Origin: Niveispirillum sp943371025
GTDB lineage: Bacteria; Pseudomonadota; Alphaproteobacteria; Azospirillales; Azospirillaceae
Assembly (NCBI GenBank): GCA_943371025.1
Contig: CALRTC020000021.1
Coordinates: forward strand, 1-64,000
DNA: 64,000 bases
Reading direction: 5' to 3'
Shown here: positions 42,002-49,426 of the stretch, piece after piece
How positions within the stretch are numbered: position 1 is the stretch's first letter
Layout: each line of letters starts with the position of its first letter
The notes under the pieces: generated by a model
What the model saw: the letters and a program-made list of their open reading frames with translations, nothing else
Database searches by the model: none
What the model was told of the DNA's origin: nothing
Position numbers and translations under genes: made by a program

Positions 42002-42112
42002 TGTCTTTACTTTCGGTTCTTGGGGCCATTCTGGCCGCTTTTTCATGCCGGCTCTTACCGGTCGAAGTCTGACATAGCAACGTTGATGCCGACGCCAATT
42101 CCGACCTGATCC

Positions 42113-42190
42113 TTGCAATATGCAAAGTTCCCTGACTTTCGAAATGGATTGCAGTTGCATGGTGCAATGAATGCCGTTTGCATAGTGCAA
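42113..42190. promoter_or_regulatory. Three TTGCA-N3-TGCAA palindromes in the divergent promoter
   Basis: TTGCAATATGCAA (42113-42125), TTGCATGGTGCAA (42155-42167) and TTGCATAGTGCAA (42178-42190) share the 5+3+5 palindrome TTGCA-N3-TGCAA; centres are 42 and 23 bp apart. They sit between the secreted paralogue 1 (start 42001) and the DUF1080 gene (start 42305) in a locally AT-rich stretch, and are very likely one regulator's operators. Confidence 0.7.
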
Positions 42191-42304
42191 TCACGCCACT
42201 GCTCCTTCCCCTCTTCCATCATTTCGGTTATGACAAGGTTGTCAGTAAGCATTGCGCAGACGAATGACGGGTGCGGCTGATGATCCATCGGGAGGAAGCG
42301 ACGA

Positions 42305-43591
42305 ATGGTGCAGTCCTTCTCACGCCGACAGGCGTTTTGGCTGGCCGCGGGTTTGACGGGTACCGGCCGGATGGCTCTGGCCGCCATGCCGCGACCGTGG
42401 CGGACCCTTATTCCGGCGACTGCGGCGCCGGACGGTACCATCCCCGGCTGGCGCCCGCTGGGCGGGCGGGCGACGTTCAGCCTGGAGGGTGGGCAGATCG
42501 TTGGGCGATCCGTCGAAAAGTCGCGGAACAGTTTTCTGACGACGCTGGAGACGTTCGACGATTTCATCCTGGAATTCCAGGTGAAGACCGATCCGCGCCT
42601 GAATACCGGGATGATGATCCGGTCGGAAAGCCGCGCCGATTACCGCGACGGTGTCGTTCACGGCTATCAGGTGGAAATTGATCCGTCGGACCGGCGCTGG
42701 ACGGGCGGGATTTATGATGAGGAGCGGCGGCAGTGGCTGAACAGCCCGGCACATCGGCCCGACACCTTGGCCGCCTTCCGTTCCGGTGACTGGAACCATC
42801 TGCGGGTGGAAGCCATCGGCCCCCGCATCCGCACCTGGCTGAACGGAAATCCTGCAGCCAACCTGCTGGACGATCTGACCCCGCGCGGCTTCTTCGGCCT
42901 GCAGGTCCATGATATCGGCGCCGATCCGGCCAATGCCGGGATGGAGGTGCGGCTGCGTGAGATGCGCATCATCACCGATCGCCCGGCACGTTTCGCCACG
43001 CCCATCGATGCCAGCGACGAACAGGATTTCATTGCCAATCATCTGAGTGCCGAACGCCGCGCCCTGGGCTGGCGCCTGCTCTGGGATGGGCGGACGGCAG
43101 CCGGCTGGGCGGGATTGTCGGCGGCGGGGTGGGGCATCGGCGATGGGGTCTTGCGGGTGCAGGGGCCGGCGACGCCCGCGCTGACGGCCGACCCGTTCAC
43201 GGCGTTCGAGCTGGAACTGGATGTGCTGCTGTCCGAGGGGGCGGAGGGAAGCATCGATTATGCTCATGGCGCCTGCTACCGGCTGGCCCAGGGGCCGAAA
43301 GGGCAGGGAATGATGGCGACGGGTTCTCTCTTGGATCAGGTGCCAGCCCGCAACCTCACCGACCCTAACCCGGAAAAGCCGTCTGTGAAGCCGCCGGATC
43401 TGTGGAACCGGGTGCGTATCCGCGCGACGGGGCAACGGGTGGAACATTGGCTGAACGGATCAAAGCTCGTCGATGCCTCCCTTGCGGGAACAGGCATGGC
43501 GGGGCCCGGCCCCATCGTGCTGCGCAGTGACCGGGGCCCGATGGCCTTCCGATCCCTGCGCATCCGGCCGCTGACGGGGGCCGGAGGATGA
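42305..43591 (+). CDS. Tandem DUF1080 protein (3-keto-disaccharide hydrolase domain), Tat-exported
   Basis: 428 residues. A twin-arginine signal, SRRQAFWLAAGL, then two LamG-like DUF1080 domains (about 45-225 and 255-425): GWRPLGGRATFSLEGGQIVG, FILEFQVKTDPRLNTGMMIRS, and the second WRLLWDGRTAAGWAG. DUF1080 proteins include 3-keto-glycoside hydrolases/lyases. GGGAGGAAG precedes the ATG at 42305 by 8 nt. First gene of a three-gene unit whose stops and starts overlap; its partners are a gluconate-dehydrogenase-subunit-3-like protein and a GMC oxidoreductase, which together suggest oxidation of a sugar to its 3-keto form followed by cleavage here. Confidence 0.85.
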   Translation: MVQSFSRRQAFWLAAGLTGTGRMALAAMPRPWRTLIPATAAPDGTIPGWRPLGGRATFSLEGGQIVGRSVEKSRNSFLTTLETFDDFILEFQVKTDPRLNTGMMIRSESRADYRDGVVHGYQVEIDPSDRRWTGGIYDEERRQWLNSPAHRPDTLAAFRSGDWNHLRVEAIGPRIRTWLNGNPAANLLDDLTPRGFFGLQVHDIGADPANAGMEVRLREMRIITDRPARFATPIDASDEQDFIANHLSAERRALGWRLLWDGRTAAGWAGLSAAGWGIGDGVLRVQGPATPALTADPFTAFELELDVLLSEGAEGSIDYAHGACYRLAQGPKGQGMMATGSLLDQVPARNLTDPNPEKPSVKPPDLWNRVRIRATGQRVEHWLNGSKLVDASLAGTGMAGPGPIVLRSDRGPMAFRSLRIRPLTGAGG

Positions 43592-44136
43592 ACCGGCGGG
43601 AAGCCTTGCTGGGCGCCATCGCCCTTGTCGGGGGATCGGTCGCCTCCTCCGCCCTGCCGGCCGGAGCCTATATCGGTACCATCGTGCCGGCGGGCGGCGC
43701 CGGCCGCCTTTTCACAGCCACCGAGATGGCGACGCTGGCGGCGGTGGCGGAGACCATGCTCCCGGCCACCACGACGCCGGGAGCGATGGCGGCCAATGTC
43801 CATGGCGTCATTGATGGACTGATGCTGGACTGGGCCTTGCCGGCCACGCAGGCCCAGTTCCGGGCAGCCTTGGCCACGATCGACAGGCTGGCAGGGGAAA
43901 CAGCGTTCTGCGGATTGGCGGTGGCGGAACGGCTGACCGTGCTGACCCGCCACGACACCGATGCCTTCAAGGGGCAGGGGCCCGCATATCTCGCCTATCG
44001 CCGGCTGAAGCAATTGATCTTCCTCGCCTATTTTACCTCGCAAGGGGCAGACCCGGACTATGTCCTGGTGCCCGGCGCCTATCATGGCGACCTGTCACAA
44101 GCACAGTTGCGCGATCTGGTGCGGGAGCATGGCTGA
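43588..44136 (+). CDS. Gluconate 2-dehydrogenase subunit 3-like protein, Tat-exported
   Basis: 182 residues with a twin-arginine-type signal MNRREALLGAIALVGG, then the subunit-3 fold (LFTATEMATLAAVAETMLPA; DRLAGETAFCGLAVAERLTVLTRHD; AYRRLKQLIFLAYFTSQG). Such subunits carry the GMC flavoprotein through the Tat system and join it to a cytochrome. It overlaps the upstream gene by 4 nt (ATGA) and the downstream gene by 1 nt (TGATG), so all three are translationally coupled. No cytochrome c subunit follows. Confidence 0.88.
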   Translation: MNRREALLGAIALVGGSVASSALPAGAYIGTIVPAGGAGRLFTATEMATLAAVAETMLPATTTPGAMAANVHGVIDGLMLDWALPATQAQFRAALATIDRLAGETAFCGLAVAERLTVLTRHDTDAFKGQGPAYLAYRRLKQLIFLAYFTSQGADPDYVLVPGAYHGDLSQAQLRDLVREHG

Positions 44137-45842
44137 TGGATTGGGATGCGATCGTCATCGGTTCCGGCATTACCGGCGGCTGGGCTGCCAAGGAACTGTG
44201 TGGGCGGGGGCTGAAGACCCTGGTCATCGAACGGGGCCGGCATATCGACCATGCCGGCCCCGACTACACCGATTTCCAGGCCCCTTGGGAGATCGAGTTC
44301 CGCAATCTGGTGCCGGAGAGCTATCCTGACCATGGCTGGCGGCAGCTGCGGGACAAGGGTGACTGGATCTATAAGATGCAGCACCTGCAGTTCTTCGCCG
44401 ATACCGAGACCTACCCCTTCTCCTATCCCGATGACCGGCCCTTCATGTGGACACGGGGCTATCAGCTGGGCGGTCGATCCCTGACCTGGTATCGGCAATC
44501 CTATCGCTGGAGCGATGCGGATTTCACGGCCAATGCCCGCGACGGACATGGTGTGGACTGGCCCATCCGTTATGCCGATCTGGCCCCCTGGTATGATCAT
44601 GTGGAAGCGTTCGCCGGCATATCCGGGTCGATGGAGGGGCTGGAGGAACTGCCCGATGGGGTGTTCCAGCCGCCGTTCGAGATGAATTGCGCCGAACGTA
44701 GCATAGCCGACCGGTTGGGGCAAAGCCGGCCGGACGTGCGCATGATCATCGGCCGTACCGCCAACATGACAGCCCCGACCGAAGAACAGCAGGCATTGGG
44801 ACGGGGCCCCTGCCAGGCCCGTTCGCATTGCAGCCGTGGCTGTGGCTATGGCGCCTATTTCAGCAGCCTGTCGGCGACCCTGCCAGCGGCACGGCGCACG
44901 GGCAACCTGACTATCCTGACCGACCGCATCTGTCACAGCCTGGATCATGACCCGGCAACGGGCCGGGTGACAGGCGTGCGGACCATCGGTGCCAACGATC
45001 TGGTGACAGAGACGCACCGCGCCCGGCTGGTCTTCCTCTGCGCCTCCACCATCGGATCGGCGCAGATCTTGTTGAATTCGCGCAACGATGCCCGTCCGCG
45101 GGGGCTGGCCAATGGCAGCGATGCCGTGGGCCGGTATCTGATGGATCATGTCGGCGGCGCCTGGGCGGCGGGCCGGGTGCCGGGCCTGCTGGACCGGTAT
45201 GAATATGGGCGTCGGCCCAACGGCATCTATATCCCCAATTACCGGTACAAGGCGTCCCGCCCCGGCGATGGCTTCATCCGCGGTTTCGGTTTCCAGGGTG
45301 GGGCGGCGCGCGGCCGAGCCCTGGCCGGTGCCGGCAATGGCCCCGGCATCGGCGCCAAGGTGAAGGACGCCGCCACGGCATACGGCCCCTGGACGATCCG
45401 CATCGACATGTTCGGGGAAATGCTGCCCCATGCCGACAACCGCGTGACCCTTCATCCGACAAGGAAGGATCGTTGGGGTATTCCGCTGGCGCATCTGGAT
45501 TGCACCTTGCGCGATAATGAACGGGCCATGATCGCGCAGGCCAGGGTGGAGGCCGCGGACATTCTGCGGGCGGGTGGGTGCGAGGATGTGGCCGCTGGTG
45601 CCCGTTTCGACCTGCCCGTCGGGTCGAAGACGCATGAGATGGGCACCGCCCGCATGGGGCGCGACCCGGCGACATCGGTGTTGAATGGCTGGAACCAGGC
45701 GCATGAGGTGGCAAACCTGTTCATCACCGACGGCGCCTGCATGGCGTCCAGCGGCACGCAGAACCCCTCCCTGACCTATATGGCCCTGACGGCACGCGCG
45801 GCCCACCATGCCGTGGACCTGCTGAAACAGGGTGTGCTCTGA
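44136..45842 (+). CDS. GMC-family FAD oxidoreductase (large subunit, probable glycoside 3-dehydrogenase)
   Basis: 568 residues. The FAD-binding Rossmann start is IVIGSGITGGWAAKELCGRGLKTLVIERG; PYSYPDDRPFMWTRGYQLGGRSLTWY-type loop and C-terminal GTARMGRDPATSVLN...NLFITDGACMASSGTQNPSLTYMALTARAA are the GMC signatures. Cysteines in CQARSHCSRGCGYG may bind an iron-sulfur cluster or form disulfides. With the subunit-3 partner and DUF1080 hydrolase it fits a sugar 3-dehydrogenase complex that feeds electrons to the respiratory chain. It lacks its own signal and likely crosses with subunit 3. Confidence 0.9.
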   Translation: MDWDAIVIGSGITGGWAAKELCGRGLKTLVIERGRHIDHAGPDYTDFQAPWEIEFRNLVPESYPDHGWRQLRDKGDWIYKMQHLQFFADTETYPFSYPDDRPFMWTRGYQLGGRSLTWYRQSYRWSDADFTANARDGHGVDWPIRYADLAPWYDHVEAFAGISGSMEGLEELPDGVFQPPFEMNCAERSIADRLGQSRPDVRMIIGRTANMTAPTEEQQALGRGPCQARSHCSRGCGYGAYFSSLSATLPAARRTGNLTILTDRICHSLDHDPATGRVTGVRTIGANDLVTETHRARLVFLCASTIGSAQILLNSRNDARPRGLANGSDAVGRYLMDHVGGAWAAGRVPGLLDRYEYGRRPNGIYIPNYRYKASRPGDGFIRGFGFQGGAARGRALAGAGNGPGIGAKVKDAATAYGPWTIRIDMFGEMLPHADNRVTLHPTRKDRWGIPLAHLDCTLRDNERAMIAQARVEAADILRAGGCEDVAAGARFDLPVGSKTHEMGTARMGRDPATSVLNGWNQAHEVANLFITDGACMASSGTQNPSLTYMALTARAAHHAVDLLKQGVL

Positions 45843-45849
45843 TGATCGC

Positions 45850-46359
45850 CTATTGCGGCGCGATGGTCAGCATGATGCGGTCGATATAATCCCCGGCCAG
45901 GGCCGAGGGCTGGGCGGGCAGGGTGATGGCAACCACCTGGGTCACCGTCCGGGGCGCCGGTTCCCGCCGGACCAGGGCCAGCGGCCGGGACAGGGCGACC
46001 GGTTCCGCCCTGCCATAGCGGACCATGTAGGGAGCCCGCGCCCCGGCGGCACTGACCAGCATGCCGGCATTGGCGGAACTCAGCGTTACCCTGTAGCCCT
46101 GGGCCCGGTTACATTTTTCGCCAACGGTGGCAATCGGCTGGTCGACGGAACCGTTCAGCAGGTCCAGTGCCTCATTGGTTTCGGCGATGATCAGATGGCA
46201 CTGCATCTCCATATTGCCGGTCAGCCGGATCAGCGCCGAGGGCATGGGGTCCTGCATGGCCAAGGGCATCCCGGCGAACAGCGCTGCTGACAGCGCCAGC
46301 ACTTTCAGCATGTGCCGCCGCCGGCGCTGCCAGGCGATATGGTAGCGATGATGGAGCAT
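45850..46359 (-). CDS. Secreted beta-sandwich protein (spore-coat-U/pilin-like), paralogue 2
   Basis: 169 residues, paralogue of the protein at 41525-42001: MQCHLIIAETN, GEKCNRAQGYRVTLSSANAG, GARAPYMVRYG and LAGDYIDRIMLTI align in order. The signal has an unusually long, basic n-region (HHRYHIAWQRRRRHMLKVLALSAALF). ATG at 46359 follows CGGAG with 6-nt spacing. It is convergent with the GMC gene, 7 nt between stops, so the two paralogues bracket the oxidation operon. Confidence 0.75.
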   Translation of the reverse strand: MLHHRYHIAWQRRRRHMLKVLALSAALFAGMPLAMQDPMPSALIRLTGNMEMQCHLIIAETNEALDLLNGSVDQPIATVGEKCNRAQGYRVTLSSANAGMLVSAAGARAPYMVRYGRAEPVALSRPLALVRREPAPRTVTQVVAITLPAQPSALAGDYIDRIMLTIAPQ

Positions 46360-46481
46360 GGTCGGCTCCGGACGTTGTTGGCATTGATGCTTTTTCAGCA
46401 CCTTTGCAGAAGAATAGCAACGCCCGTGCCACATATTCGATTATGCCATGTGCGGTGCTGATGGCAGCATCGCACTGTGGG

Positions 46482-47258
46482 TCACGCCTTGGGCGTGCGG
46501 TGAACGTTCAGCGCACCGGGGCCCTGGGTGGTGGGCATGATCTCCACCCGGTTCACATTAAAATGCGGTGGTAAGGTCGCAGCCCAAGTCACTGTTTCCG
46601 CGACATCTTCAGCCGTCAGCGGCACCGTATCGGCATAGACCTTGGCCGCCCGCTCTGCATCGCCCTTGAACCGGACCAGGGAGAAGTCGGTCTGCACCAT
46701 GCCGGGTTCGACGGAGGTCACCCGCACGCCGGTGCCGATCAGGTCGGCGCGCAGCGCCAGACTGAACTGCGTCACAAAGGCCTTCGACGCACAATAGACG
46801 TGGCCGCCGGGATAAGGATAGGTACCGGCGATGGAGCTGAGATTGATGATATGGCCGGCACCCCTTTCCACCATGCCCGGCAAAACCAGCCCGGTGATGA
46901 TGGCCAGCGCCTTGTCATTGGTGTCGATCATCACCTCCCAATCATCCAGATTGGATTTGTGCGCCGGCTCGGCCCCCAGCGCCAGACCGGCATTGTTGAC
47001 CAGCAGATCAATGTCCTTGAACTCATCGGGCAGGGCAGCCAGTTCCGCCTCCACCGCCTTGCGGTCGCGCACATCGAACCGCATCAGGTGGATCGGCACC
47101 TTCACCTCGTCCAGCAAGTCATTGAACTTGCTGAGATCGCGTGCTGTCAGGATCAGTTTGGAGCCCAGTTCGGCGAAACGGCGGGCAAAGGCCTTGCCGA
47201 AGGCACCGCTGGCGCCGGTGATCATCACCACTTTCGGGGCGTAAGGCACTTTCGTCAT
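46482..47258 (-). CDS. Short-chain dehydrogenase (YdfG-like)
   Basis: 258 residues. NAD(P)-binding ITGASGAFGKAFARRF, NNAG (LLVNNAGLA), catalytic Ser in LSSIAGTYPY and Y-x3-K in VYCASKAF. Its length and EPGMVQTDF motif fit the classical SDR group near YdfG (3-hydroxy acid dehydrogenase). ATG at 47258 has CGGAG about 9 nt upstream; a frame to 47342 is open but not protein-like. It lies 31 nt after mazG on the same strand and may be co-transcribed. Confidence 0.9.
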   Translation of the reverse strand: MTKVPYAPKVVMITGASGAFGKAFARRFAELGSKLILTARDLSKFNDLLDEVKVPIHLMRFDVRDRKAVEAELAALPDEFKDIDLLVNNAGLALGAEPAHKSNLDDWEVMIDTNDKALAIITGLVLPGMVERGAGHIINLSSIAGTYPYPGGHVYCASKAFVTQFSLALRADLIGTGVRVTSVEPGMVQTDFSLVRFKGDAERAAKVYADTVPLTAEDVAETVTWAATLPPHFNVNRVEIMPTTQGPGALNVHRTPKA

Positions 47259-47289
47259 TGGCTTTTTCTCCGTTTCCTGATCCGCTGTC

Positions 47290-48099
47290 TCAGCCCTGGC
47301 GCTCGGTTTTCTTGGCTTCCACCCACAGTTCCTCCATCTCATCCAACGTGGAGGTTTCGGGCTTCTTTCCCTGCTTTACAAGGGCTTGTTCGACAAAGCG
47401 GAACCTTCTGTCGAACTTGAAGTTGGTGCCGCGCAGCGCCGTTTCCGGATCGATATCCAGGCGGCGGGCCAGATTGACCAGGGCGAACAGCAGGTCGCCC
47501 AGTTCATCCTGCACGCGGGCCTTCTCCTGGCGTTCGGCCGTCAGCTCTGCCCGCAGTTCGCCGATCTCTTCCTCGATCTTGTCCAGGATCTCTGCGGCGC
47601 GGGTCCAGTCGAAGCCCACGCGGGCGGCGCGTTTCTGCAGCTTCACGGCACGGGTCAGGGCCGGCAGGCCCGGCGTGATGCCGTCCAAGGCCGATGGCGT
47701 GATGCCACTCGCCTTGGCCTTTTCCGCCCGTTCCCGGGCCTTCAGTTCTTCCCAATGCCGGGTCTGGTCGTCCGCCGTTTCCACCGACACATCGCCGAAC
47801 ACATGCGGGTGGCGGCGGATCATCTTGTCGGCCGTATGGGCGGCGATGGCGTCGAAATCGAACAGGCCGCGTTCCTTGCCCATCTGGGCATAGAACACGG
47901 TCTGGAATAGCAGGTCGCCCAACTCGTCCTTCACTGCCATCATGTCGCCGGACTGGATGGCGTCCGCCACCTCATAGGCTTCCTCAATGGTGTGCGGGGC
48001 GATGGTGGGGAAATCCTGCTCCAGATCCCAGGGGCAGCCGCCATCGGGGTCCCGCAGCTTCGCCATGATGCCCAGCAGGCGGGTGATATTGTCGGTCAT
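47290..48099 (-). CDS. mazG: Nucleoside triphosphate pyrophosphohydrolase
   Basis: 269 residues with two MazG repeats: LRDPDGGCPWDLEQDFPTIAPHTIEEAYEV opens the first and the second begins around 165. EEAYE and ExxD motifs (DELGDLLFQ) hold the Mg ligands. It hydrolyses all NTPs/dNTPs to NMP and PPi, limiting misincorporation and controlling ppGpp in some species. The upstream side has 125 nt to the membrane protein gene. Confidence 0.95.
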   Translation of the reverse strand: MTDNITRLLGIMAKLRDPDGGCPWDLEQDFPTIAPHTIEEAYEVADAIQSGDMMAVKDELGDLLFQTVFYAQMGKERGLFDFDAIAAHTADKMIRRHPHVFGDVSVETADDQTRHWEELKARERAEKAKASGITPSALDGITPGLPALTRAVKLQKRAARVGFDWTRAAEILDKIEEEIGELRAELTAERQEKARVQDELGDLLFALVNLARRLDIDPETALRGTNFKFDRRFRFVEQALVKQGKKPETSTLDEMEELWVEAKKTERQG

Positions 48100-48224
48100 G
48101 TGCCCCAGTCCCCGGAAAGCCAGCGTCGGTCGCGGCGAAACTTAGCCGAGGGATAGGGATCATGCCAGCGGCGCGACGGGCAGGGCCGGGCAATGCTGCC
48201 TTAACGGCGGATGGGGGGATGCCG

Positions 48225-48872
48225 TCATCTCGCATTCCGGGCCAGATACCAGAGCGGCAGAAGCAGGCCCAGCATGATCACAAACAGGCCGGCGGCGATA
48301 CCAAAGCTGAGGGGCAGGGCTGTGATGCTGGTCCCCGCCGCGGTTTTGTTGGCCGCTTGGGCAATCATGACCAGACCCAACGAGAAAAACGCCAGATAAG
48401 TGGCGGCGTATTCTGTCCAGGACCGGGGTATCTGCGGATGAAGTGGCAGCGGGAGCGGTTCGCCGAGATGGAACTGCCGTCCAGCCAGGCGGCCGGCATA
48501 AGGTATGGATATGTGACAGGCCAGGGTGGCCAGGAAGGCCGCACTCAGAATGGCCGAATCCATCCGCGCGCCGTCAATAACGGTCAAGGCCATGCCCGCG
48601 ACCACCATCTGGATCAGAATGCTAAGCGCAAAGGCGCACCACAGGGGCAGTGGCAGGGTGTCAATCTGCCGCCAGTGAGGCGATAATCGCCAGAGATTCT
48701 GCGCCTGCGCGGGTGTGGGCGCGGTGTCGTCGCCGGACCAGAGTTGACCGGCCCCGATGAAATAGCGATTGCCTTCATTGTCCAAAAGCACCGGCATGGA
48801 TACGCCCATCATCATGCAAAGAACCTTGATGGTAGCAGGCCAATGCATTCCTGCAATCGATAGGTCAATCAC
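48225..48872 (-). CDS. Membrane protein of unknown function
   Basis: 215 residues with four or five hydrophobic segments (LWCAFALSILIQMVVAGMAL, SAAFLATLACHISI, YLAFFSLGLVMIAQAA, FGIAAGLFVIMLGLLLPLWYL) in the second two-thirds and a soluble N-terminal part. No family recognised. GTG at 48872 overlaps the stop of the GNAT gene (GTGA), and translational coupling supports that start; an ATG at 48815 with AAGG upstream is an alternative. Confidence 0.7.
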   Translation of the reverse strand: MIDLSIAGMHWPATIKVLCMMMGVSMPVLLDNEGNRYFIGAGQLWSGDDTAPTPAQAQNLWRLSPHWRQIDTLPLPLWCAFALSILIQMVVAGMALTVIDGARMDSAILSAAFLATLACHISIPYAGRLAGRQFHLGEPLPLPLHPQIPRSWTEYAATYLAFFSLGLVMIAQAANKTAAGTSITALPLSFGIAAGLFVIMLGLLLPLWYLARNAR

Positions 48873-49285
48873 AGAATCAGGAAAAAAGCCTGTTCCCCAT
48901 CCGCGGTCAGCCCATCAGGCGTCCAGCCCTGATAGCGATAGAAGATGTCGGCCCGGCTCCACGGTTCCGTATAAAGCCGGGCGAAAATCCAGTCCGCCGC
49001 CCGCAAGTCATCCAGGGCCTTGACCATCAGTTGCTTGGCCAGTCCGCGCCCTTCCGCTGCCGGATGCACGAACAGGGCCCAGATGGTGCCATCGCGCGGG
49101 TCGGCGGCAGCGAATCCCCGGATACCACCCGCATCCTCAAACAGCCAGATATGGCTGACTTCCATGAATTCGGCATAGGCGGACGCCGGCACGCGGTCGG
49201 GCCGGGTCAGGCGATTTTCAAGCACCTGGGCGCGGATCAGCATCAGGCCGGGTATATCGCCGGCATGGGCGGTGCGAATAGTCAC
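48869..49285 (-). CDS. GNAT family N-acetyltransferase
   Basis: 138 residues. WALFVHPAAEGRGLAKQLM is the acetyl-CoA-binding loop (EGRGLA), preceded by GFAAADPRDGTIW and followed by the FYRYQGW motif. The first 25 residues (IRTAHAGDIPGLMLIRAQV) are typical GNAT strand-helix. Substrate unknown. It is the first gene of a two-gene unit with the membrane protein, to which it overlaps by 4 nt. Confidence 0.9.
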   Translation of the reverse strand: MTIRTAHAGDIPGLMLIRAQVLENRLTRPDRVPASAYAEFMEVSHIWLFEDAGGIRGFAAADPRDGTIWALFVHPAAEGRGLAKQLMVKALDDLRAADWIFARLYTEPWSRADIFYRYQGWTPDGLTADGEQAFFLIL

Positions 49286-49384
49286 TTGTCTGGCGGCCGC
49301 TGACGATTATTGCATCCTGGATATAGCGCCCCAACCATGGCACTGGACAGGACCACATTGCCGCTGATGGCCAGGGCCCTTTCC

Positions 49385-49399
49385 GTTCGCTCTCTGTTC
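49385..49399. promoter_or_regulatory. LexA operator (SOS box) of the Lhr-like helicase
   Basis: GTTCGCTCTCTGTTC is an exact GTTC-N7-GTTC match. It lies 28 nt before the likely start codon at 49427, the usual place for LexA repression. Confidence 0.8.
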
Positions 49400-49426
49400 C
49401 GCCATAGTGCCATCATCATGCAAGCC

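Noticed and set aside
44082..45809. Minus-strand 575-codon frame across the GMC gene
   Set aside because: The GMC frame has FAD and C-terminal motifs; the antisense frame does not resemble any protein.
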